In this document: piece by piece, positions 57,042 through 64,000 of the stretch
How the letters are laid out: every line of letters starts with the position of its first letter
How positions within the stretch are numbered: the first letter of the stretch is position 1
NCBI GenBank assembly: GCA_958510825.1
Contig: OY294049.1
Span: forward strand, 4,216,001-4,280,000
Source: Brachypterus glaber
Taxonomy: Eukaryota; Arthropoda; Insecta; Coleoptera; Kateretidae
Direction: 5' to 3'
DNA: 64,000 bases
Program-made: the position numbers and the translations under genes
Notes under the pieces: generated by a model
Databases searched by the model: none
Told to the model about the DNA's origin: nothing
What the model saw: the letters and a program-made list of their open reading frames with translations, nothing else

Positions 57042-57957
57042 ATATCAGATTATTGGTTTGTGTGGCAGAAGTCCAAACTCCAAGAAAACTTGCAATCTGT
57101 CTTCGAATATTTTGCTAGAAATGGTTTAGTACTAAATCAGGACAAGACAGTTTTTATGCAATTCTATCCATACGGCGCCTACTATAAGGAGAGTCCCTTA
57201 ATAAAACTGAATAACAAAACTATTCAACAAGTTACTTCTACAAAACTATTGGGGGTTTTTGTTGACTTTTCTTTAAACTTTAAAGATCATGTGGATTACG
57301 TATGCAGTAAGTGCTGTAGGAACTGTTTTGCCCTGAAAAGACTACACCAAATATGTAGTGAAGATGTTGTTCGTACATTCTATATGTCTAATTTCTTATC
57401 TGTAGTAAGATATGCAATTATTTTATGGGGTAATACATCTACATCTGATAGAGTTTTTGTTATTCAAAAAAGGGCCATTAGAAATATGTTTGGATTAAAA
57501 TTTAGGGAATCGTGCAAAAATACATTTATAAACAAACGCTTATTAACTTTCCCAAGTCTCTATATTTTGGAAATGTTAAAATTTGTTAAATTAAATATAA
57601 ATAAATTCAAATTATTAAATAATTCTCATGGTTATGAAATACGTCATGGTACTAATATTGAATATCCCATTCATAGACTGGAATTACAAAAAAATAACCC
57701 CTACTATTTTGGCGCGGTTTTGTACAATAAACTGCCTAGGCAGATAAGAGATTTGAGATATAATTTGTATATGAAAACTATTAAAAATATTTTGATTTTA
57801 AATGCATTTTACTCGGTTGAGGAATTTTTGTCATACAATTTCTAATTTGTTAATTTTTTTCTTCTAATATGTTAATTTTTTTTTTCTTTTGTTTTTGACT
57901 TGTCCTATATCAATGTAAATTGATCGATTGGAACAAATAAAGTTTATTATTAATAAT
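57042..57957 (+). pseudogene. LINE ORF2 C-terminal half (5'-truncated)
   Basis: Open from 57042 to TAA at 57843-57845. It starts just after where the catalytic (Y/F)ADD would be: QENLQSVFEYFARNGLVLNQ, DKTVFMQF, TSTKLLGVFVDFSLNFKDHV (thumb region), LSVVRYAIILWGNTS and QKRAIRNMFGLKFR. Palm motifs A-C are missing. The 3' UTR includes GGAACAAATAAAGTTTATTA (AATAAA at 57935) and ends in a TAATAA-type tail. There are no internal stops, which suggests recent insertion. Confidence 0.8.
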
Positions 57958-58003
57958 ATAAAATTATTAAAACTAGATACGCTCTTCTAGTTGTCTTACT
58001 GGG

Positions 58004-58186
58004 AAGAGTCTAAAAAAGACTTTTCGAGTAAATAATTGCAAACAGCAATTAAAGCGACGTGATAAATTAAAAGTGTATAAAAATGGTGGTTGTGATGCAA
58101 ATAAAAAGAACAATTATTACAAAACTTATTCAAAGTTCAAGCAAAAGATTATTTCAGACAAAACACGCAGAAATTATACCTTCTAG
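58004..58186 (+). pseudogene. Possible LINE ORF2 linker relic
   Basis: Sixty open codons: KSLKKTFRVNN, QLKRRDKLKVYKN, NNYYKTYSKFKQKIISDKTR, then a stop. The Lys/Tyr-rich pattern resembles the segment between endonuclease and RT in CR1/Jockey-type ORF2. No diagnostic motif is present. Confidence 0.4.
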
Positions 58187-58429
58187 GCACGAAATTAACA
58201 TTTCTATATTGAACTGCAACTACTTATCTAATTAACTACTCCAAGTGTAACAATCTTACAATAAATTTAATGTCAAGTCCTTACACATACTTGTGCTATG
58301 AGCATAACGCATGCAAAAATACAAAATAAGCAAATCCTGGCGCCATGGCGGATCCAGTGCTAATAACATTCTTTTACCGGGAGCTCTCAAAACTTACAAT
58401 TTTTAAAAATGTACAATAAAATCGAGGAG

Positions 58430-59100
58430 GTGTCTGTCTATCTTTATAGAAGTTTTTTTCATACCAAACCAAACGACTAACAATCTGAAACTTGGTATAC
58501 ACGTTAGGAACCTGGGTCTGTGACGTAAAAAAAAATTAACGAAAACATTTACAGATTGGTGAAGGCGCCACCATTGAAAATTGTCCGCAGGCCTAACATG
58601 AGCTTTCCTGCAACTAGTTGAAAAACGGGCTTAACGGCTAGTTTATTATTAAACAATCCATAAAGATGACGAACATTTTTTTTTTCATTGTCTTTTTGCG
58701 AAAAACAAAAATGAAAAAAAAATATCATTTTTTTTTTGTTAAAAAAAGATTTTTTTTGAAAAACAAAAAATTTAAACAAACATTTAAAAAAAATAAAAAT
58801 ACTTTTAAATAATCCATTTTGTTTTTTTAATTTTCTTTTTGCTAAAAACGAAAATTTTTTTAAAAAACAAATTTTTAAAAATGATGTAATTTTTCCCGAA
58901 AAAAAAAACGTAAATTGGCATTTTCTTTCAGCTTTTTTCGATTTTTTTAAAAGTTTGCCACCCCCCATACCTTTTTTGTTTTTGGGGGGATTACTTTCAA
59001 AAACAATAGGGATCTTCACCAAATAGAACTGTTTCCTGAAAATTTCAAGTCGATCGGATTATTTAGTCTTGTCAAAAACTTCTTGAGTTATCGTATTAAT
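58430..59100 (+). repeat. Family X internal region
   Basis: GAGGAGGTGTCTGTCTATCT, TGAAACTTGGTATACACG, GGTGAAGGCGCCACC, A/T homopolymers with TTTTGCGAAAAACAAAAATG, GTTTTTGGGGGGATTACTTT, then AAGTCGATCGGATTATTTAG and TTGAGTTATCGTAT. The long minus-strand frame is a low-complexity artefact. Confidence 0.55.
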
Positions 59101-59104
59101 AAAA

Positions 59105-59346
59105 AGATAATTTTGATTTATTCGGATATGGCCAATTAAATTATTTAGTTGCGAGTAATAAATTTTATTTCACTCCAATAAATATTTAGTTCATGTAAAT
59201 AAATAATTTAATTTCAAAATCGTTTATTAATGGGAACAAAATAGTTTATTTGGCAGAAATAAAATTTATTTGTCACAGCCAAATAATTCAATTGGCCATA
59301 TCCAACCAAATATTTTGTCTACGCAAATAAACTGTTTTATCAGTGT
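59105..59346. mobile_element. Inverted-repeat element (ATATGGCCAATTAAATTATT)
   Basis: ATATGGCCAATTAAATTATT, AATAAATTTTATTTCACT at the left pairs with GAAATAAAATTTATTTGTCA, AATAATTCAATTGGCCATAT at the right. The right half matches 42491-42661. Confidence 0.65.
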
Positions 59347-60604
59347 ATTCAAGTAATAAATTGGAGTTTGTATAAGTTACCAGACATGATGTCTGGTAGT
59401 ACAGAGTTGAGAAGTACAAGAAACGAAGTCCAAACGAAAATATCTTTTTTTGCAGATACGATCTTTCGAAATTTGCAGGACTATATGCTTTTATTTATTT
59501 TTTTCTTGGCAGTAGTATTTTGTAAATTATATTTATTTAAAAATCTCGCATAGTTTATTTTGTATTTTAGTCAGCTTATTACATGTTTTAGTCATCTAAA
59601 TTAGAAGACGAAAGATTATATTTTAAAACCAGGCTATCCTTGAAAATACGTTTTAATTTGTTGCGGGCATAATCAAAATTAAAACTTTGCTACTCATGCC
59701 TTGCATATGTATAATGCGATTTTAATTTCTTTAATTTAGAATAAGGAATTTTATTTTAAATAAAATTAAATTCTGAGGATCTGTTATAAGGTGCGAAATT
59801 TTTATCTAAAGAATCATTTGCAACTTAGAAAAAATGCTTAATTAGTACGAATATATTCAGAAGTTGATTGTAGATACTCTCTATGGTTCGACACACGGGT
59901 GTGTGGCTATGAAAAATATGTGGAATGTGGGTGTTCTCACTTGCACGCACGTCTTATGACGCTTATGACGTAAAGAAGAGAGCGCGAGTGATACCTCCCC
60001 CTTTCGTCGTAGCTATTCCCCGTGTGGAGAACTATATGAAGCTTTCCTTTATTTTAAGCATCAGGAAATGCCTAATGAGCATGTCGTGTTGCTTTCTTAG
60101 TCTCGTGTCTCCAAAATAGACGATTTTTGGTTGCTTGCTCTAATCAATTTGAGTTTGTGTAAGTTATCACTGATAACATATCATGTACAAAGTTGATTAG
60201 TGCAAGGCACCGAAAATCGATTGGAGACATGAGAAAGTTGCAAAAATATAATAATATCGACACGGTTTAACCTGTGGTAATACCACAGGTTTTGCAAATT
60301 AAGATTCACTGACTTTTCCCTGATTTCTCTGTTAAAAATTTAGAATTTTCCTCGATTTTAATACACCCAAAAAGTTTTTAAAATCAATATGCGCAAAAAA
60401 ATTAAACATCCTGTTTCGTTTTTTATTTTTTTTTACTTTTTTTCTGTAAAATGGGTCGATGGATTGGTTGAAATTTATGAATGAATACTTCTTCAAGTGA
60501 TAATTTATTATTTAGACCATTTTTTTTTAATTTCCCCAATGGAGATTTCTCCCGTTAGATTAGACAGGGACAAAAGTTCTACCCAAAAAGGATAGAAGAC
60601 ATAC
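59347..60604. other. Gene-free stretch
   Basis: GTTACCAGACATGATGTCTGG at 59377-59397 and ACCTGTGGTAATACCACAGGT at 60270-60290 are short perfect inverted repeats. No gene supported. Confidence 0.45.
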
Positions 60605-60694
60605 ATACACTCCCACTTCCACCCAACCAAACAAATTCTGTATTTGTTCTTTATTGAACAAATACAATATTTACTTGGCCGGGCGAAAAGTGTA
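60605..60694. repeat. Degenerate hairpin, first of a pair
   Basis: ACCCAACCAAACAAATTCTG, TATTTGTTC pairs with GAACAAATACAATATTTACT, TGG...AAAGTGTA. Similar to the better preserved hairpin at 60791-60876. Confidence 0.6.
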
Positions 60695-60790
60695 ACTATA
60701 TTAAAGAAATTACTGGCGCCATCTAAATTTTAGTAGAATTATCTTATTCTACAGATTCACATTAGCTATGTTCGTTCCTACCGCTCACTG

Positions 60791-60876
60791 CTACACTTTC
60801 CGGCCAACCAAATAAATACTGTATTTGTTGTATGAAAAACAAATACAGTATTTATTTGGTTGGCTGGAAAGTGTAG
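60791..60876. repeat. 39-bp-arm hairpin
   Basis: CTACACTTTCCGGCCAACCA, AATAAATACTGTATTTGTT pairs with AACAAATACAGTATTTATTT, GGTTGGCTGGAAAGTGTAG (one mismatch), with an 8-nt loop. Confidence 0.9.
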
Positions 60877-61473
60877 CACAAATGAGATAGAGATAGGGTA
60901 GACGTCTTTTGTTTCATAATTCTAGTTGTAGAGAGCTCCATTACAGTTGATCAAATTCCCTGACTTTTCCCTGATCTGTGGGCACCCTGATCAAGCATAT
61001 TATGTTCGTTTAGCTAAAAAATAAAGGACGTTTTAACTAAAAAATCAAATTTTGTATTATTGATTGAAAAACAGGTTTTCTAAAATGTTGCAGAATTTTT
61101 AAGTGTTTTCTCAAAAAAAAAAAATGTTCTGTTACAGAACTTCTGTATTAATATTTTATGTTTTCAATAATTGTTTTGCTATATTCAGATTTAATTCGAC
61201 TATTGACTATGTGATAATACCTACCTTATCATCTTACAAGCGCAAGTTTGTTTTCGGAAAATATAATTTAAATCTCTTAGGAAGTTTAAGTTTCTATAGA
61301 ATGTATAGAAACTTGAAATTTGGAACTTCCTAAAAGATTAAATTATTAAATCTTTCTATTAAATAGTTGGGAGAAAAACAGCAAGTTTAGTCCCGAAAAT
61401 GAAAGCGTAAAATTAAGTTTTAATCTTGGTTGTGCAAAAAATATATTTTGACATGTAGAATTTTTACCAAATA

Positions 61474-61828
61474 TACGGGGTTTTCATCAAAAAATATTTT
61501 AAAGTTTATATAAATGTAGACCCGCAAATCACTCGTAAGGGAGTTATGGCCTATTAAAGGGGATACCAAAAATGGGATTTTTATTTAATATCTCTGGAGC
61601 CCTTTGAGCTAGAGCTAGCTAAAGAGTATAACTCGATATAGGGTTTTATTTAGGATTCCAAGGTTGCACGCCCTAGCGCCACCCTTACAAGTGGTATTAA
61701 AACTATTATTAGGCGAAAAATTGGTTTGTTGATTTGTACCTATCCAATCCTCCAAATTTGGATTTTGCAATTATACTAATACCAGAGATGATAGCCCATA
61801 CTAAGACTTTTTGGACACCCAGTATAGT
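61474..61828. mobile_element. Possible mariner-type remnant
   Basis: TATACGGGGTTTTCATCAAA at the left. The inverted right end is TATACTGGGTGTCCAAAAAG (61828 back to 61809), followed inward by TCTTAGTATGGGC. The ends agree only partly. Confidence 0.35.
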
Positions 61829-62040
61829 ATGACATGACCAACATTGCTTGGAAAAGTAACATGTTATTGCCAAACCTTGCATGTACTGCATTCAAGTCAT
61901 TTACTTAAATCAAATATGCAGCTAGATTTTTAAATAATAATACATACAAGATATGCCACTGTAAATTTCAAAAAAATATTACTTACGGGATATTCTTAGG
62001 TATGGTGAAATTAAAGATGTGACTTCTTAACATAGAAAAA

Positions 62041-62046
62041 TTTATT
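62041..62046 (-). promoter_or_regulatory. Poly(A) signal of RpS11
   Basis: AATAAA on the minus strand, 12 nt past the stop codon. A very short 3' UTR is usual for insect ribosomal-protein genes. Confidence 0.7.
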
Positions 62047-62057
62047 TATACATTAAG

Positions 62058-62181
62058 TTAGAATTTTTTAAAACTCTTCTTGGAACTGCTTCCCTTCGTT
62101 ACTTTTAATACGTTGAATCTGACTGTTTTTGATAATGGACGACATTCACCAATGGTGACGACATCTCCGATTTCAACATCT
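62058..62181 (-). CDS. RpS11: Ribosomal protein S11 (uS17), last exon
   Basis: The minus strand encodes [20 protein letters not shown], then [20 protein letters not shown] and TAA. This is the C-terminus of eukaryotic S11 (uS17), a small-subunit protein that binds 18S rRNA. The family ends in the same [29 protein letters not shown] pattern. A splice acceptor TTCTTTGCAG ends at 62182 on the minus strand. The exon opens with one base completing a split Arg codon (phase 2). About 41 codons are here. The remaining ~110 residues must lie in exons to the right. I find none between 62182 and 64000, so the last intron probably exceeds 1.8 kb or continues outside the window. No frameshift or stop is seen, so it is likely the working gene. 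A processed copy is excluded by the intron boundary. Confidence 0.92.
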
Positions 62182-62240
62182 CTGCAAAGAACATAATATA
62201 AATTAATATTTTACATTTCTACATTTGTAGGTTACAACCA

Positions 62241-62430
62241 GAAATCAATATCTGGACCACAGAGTCAGATGGTATTACTATTAAGTCACGTTTTTAGAAT
62301 TATTATTATTATTCCAAATAGTCCAAATAGAAAAAGCGGAAAATTTTAAATAAGAATCACTCATAAACCTAAAATCGTTAAAGATGGACTTAATACCATC
62401 TGGTTCTGAGGTCCAGATATTGAAATTTTC
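62241..62430. repeat. Inverted repeat in RpS11 upstream intron
   Basis: GAAATCAATATCTGGACCAC, AGAGTCAGATGGTATTA at the left pairs with TAATACCATCTGGTTCTGAG, GTCCAGATATTGAAATTTTC at the right (arms about 45 bp, loop ~100 bp). Confidence 0.85.
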
Positions 62431-62460
62431 TAAATTTTCCAGGTTTATCCTAAACAAAAT

Positions 62461-62585
62461 TTAAAGGCTGATTCAGGCATAATTATCACTAACTAAACTA
62501 AGCCATTCTGTCCATTTTATTGGCCAATAAAAAGGACAGAATGGCTTAGTCTAGTTAGTGATAATTATGCCTGAATCAGCCTTAA
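62461..62585. repeat. Near-perfect palindrome in RpS11 upstream intron
   Basis: TTAAAGGCTGATTCAGGCAT, AATTATCACTAACTAAACTA, AGCCATTCTGTCC... folds onto its inverse around TTGGCCAA. Arms are about 60 bp with two or three mismatches and no real loop. Confidence 0.9.
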
Positions 62586-62913
62586 ATCTTTTGACTAAAC
62601 ATTTTATTTTTTTGAAAGAAGAAGAAGGCCTTGGATGTTATTAACCATTAAAACCTTCAAAGGTTCTAATGGAAAATTTAGAAGTGATAATATAAACACC
62701 ATTTCAAACAAATTTTTGGTTTAAATAACGTAGATAATCTTAAAATCACGTAAAATTAGCCCAAAAATATTTTTTTCTTAATTTAATCAAATTACGATTT
62801 TTTAGTGTATTTTTAAGTTTCCCAGATTTCTCTGTATGATCATACAGAGCAAAACCAACATTCCATAAAATTTCGACTTAATATATAAAAAGTCCTAATT
62901 ATTTTTTATAAAA

Positions 62914-63300
62914 TACAGGGTGGCCCACAAGTCGCTTTATAATTTAAAAATTGAATAACTTCTTTTTGTCAATTTTTTTATTTATTTTTTTTTACAAACG
63001 AGAGTACAGGAAATGTATTTTTTTTTTAACTATGTATGAAAAATCATATCTTTTAAATGACGTCAATTTTCCGCTTTGCAAGCACGGGCTCTTTTCAGGA
63101 AAATTTCCATGACGGCTCTTAACATGTATGGCTCCAGCTAGAGTCGTGCATCAACGTGAATTGCGGTGAAACATTCCAATTGGTTATCGGGCCTTACCTC
63201 TGCGAGGAAAATGGCAATACAGTTATGGTGAACGGCGACCGATATCGCGCAATGCCAGAAAATTTTGTGCGCCCTGCAGTGGTGGTCCAATTTTTTTTTA
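62914..63300 (+). pseudogene. Mariner-like transposase remnant
   Basis: The left end TACAGGGTGGCCCACAAGTC looks like a mariner-type terminal repeat. At 63183-63291 the frame reads VIGPYLCEENGNTVMVNGDR, YRAMPENFVRP. This is the segment (IGPYFFE..NG.AVTVNG.RYR.M...F) just before the second catalytic Asp in a common insect mariner-like DDE transposase group. The N-terminus, the catalytic residues and the right end are missing. It is a deletion relic lying antisense within the RpS11 upstream region. Confidence 0.7.
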
Positions 63301-63329
63301 TTAACTTAATCTTTTCTATGTGTCGTGGT

Positions 63330-64000
63330 TAAAACGCCCTTAAAGTAAAAATTTACAGAGTCCAAACACTAGGGGGCCCCGAAGTTGTCCCTAAATTCCG
63401 AAAAAGTGCATTTTCTGCTACTGACAATTTCTAAATATTAAAAAAAAAAGTTTTTATGTCACATTTTTTTTCTAAATAAATCTATTTTAGTTATTCTAAA
63501 ATATTACGTTAATCTACGCAACGAGTATGGGGTCTTAGCGCCATTTAACATCAACATTTTAACAAAAATCGCCTTAAAAAGTGTGATGTTAAATGGCATT
63601 TAGACCCCATACTCGTTGCGTAGATTAACCTATCCGCTGCAGCCGGTTTGGACTTTTTAAAGTAAAATTTACAGTCGAAACCCTAAGGGGCACCGAAGTT
63701 GCCCCTAAATTCCGAAAAAGTGAATTTTCTATTAATTTGTGCTACTGACAAATTATAAATATTAAATAAAAAAGTTTTTATGTCACATTTTTTTTTCGAA
63801 ATAAACCTATATTAGTTATTCTAAAATATTAAGTTAATCTACGAAACAAGTATGGGGTCTTAGCGCCATTTAACATCAACATTTTAACAAAATTCACCTT
63901 AAAAAGTTTGATGTTAAATGGCATTTAGACCCCATACTCGTTGCGTAGATTAACCCCTTCCGCTCCAGCCGGTTTTTCAAGGTACAGGTCCCCATACCAG
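63330..64000. repeat. ~325-bp tandem repeat with a hairpin in each unit (continues past window end)
   Basis: Two units. Each has AAAGTAAAA(A)TTTACAG, CCCTAAATTCCGAAAAAGTG, a TTTTTATGTCACATTTTTTT block and a hairpin (63508-63629 and 63833-63954) with arms GTTAATCTACGCAACGAGTA, TGGGGTCTTAGCGCCATTTA. Each ends CCGCT(G/C)CAGCCGGTTT. The second unit is followed by GGTACAGGTCCCCATACCA, so the array may continue. Confidence 0.8.

Noticed and set aside
58549..59022. 157-codon minus-strand frame rich in Phe and Lys
   Set aside because: It lies on A/T homopolymers of family X, and related copies do not keep the frame.

Overview
The window is AT-rich, repeat-dense nuclear DNA from an animal, most probably an insect with a large, transposon-loaded genome. 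Four things support this: a spliced terminal exon that reads as the C-terminus of ribosomal protein S11 (62058-62181, minus strand), tRNA-derived SINEs, several fragments of CR1/Jockey-group non-LTR retrotransposons, and many short non-autonomous DNA transposons (mariner/Tc1-like ends with TA, hAT-like ends with 8-bp target duplications). No operons or bacterial gene architecture are visible. The order of insect cannot be fixed by reading alone. A 200-N scaffold gap lies at 41565-41764.

Layout. 1-9.7 kb: a tRNA-SINE (minus), small MITEs, two copies of a repeat that keeps a 49-codon ORF resembling the start of Crypton-type tyrosine recombinases, and a triplicated reverse-transcriptase motif-A relic. 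9.2-17.6 kb: a run of inverted-repeat elements, two of them with internal tandem repeats, and a hAT-like MITE with a perfect 8-bp duplication. 18.6-19.1 kb: a 12-bp-period satellite. 19.5-26.5 kb: an 800-bp foldback and a 2.3-kb TA-flanked element that is nested and partly duplicated. 27-34 kb: tandem repeats and three more hAT-like or foldback elements. 35.5-37.3 kb: a tandem-repeat MITE and a small array whose monomers carry hammerhead-like cores. 38.7-44.3 kb: three inverted-repeat elements and the second SINE copy (plus). 44.5-47.1 kb: a 5'-truncated LINE whose ORF2 is broken by one visible stop. 49.5-56.2 kb: a complete copy of a dispersed AT-rich repeat (called family X here), small hAT-like MITEs, a foldback carrying a textbook hammerhead ribozyme motif, a perfect 122-bp-arm palindrome, and a mariner-type MITE. 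56.4-58.2 kb: three more LINE fragments. 60.6-64 kb: hairpins, then RpS11, whose last intron (or upstream region) holds hairpins, a decayed mariner transposase and the beginning of a ~325-bp tandem repeat with a hairpin in each unit.

The only host gene I can support is RpS11. Everything else recognisable is mobile or satellite DNA, and the protein-coding pieces are relics. The observations most worth following are the hammerhead ribozyme at 52348-52422 (minus), the hammerhead-like array at 36755-37280, the perfect palindrome at 54860-55124, and the hairpin-bearing tandem repeat at the right edge. All calls come from reading the sequence by eye. No database or folding program was run.
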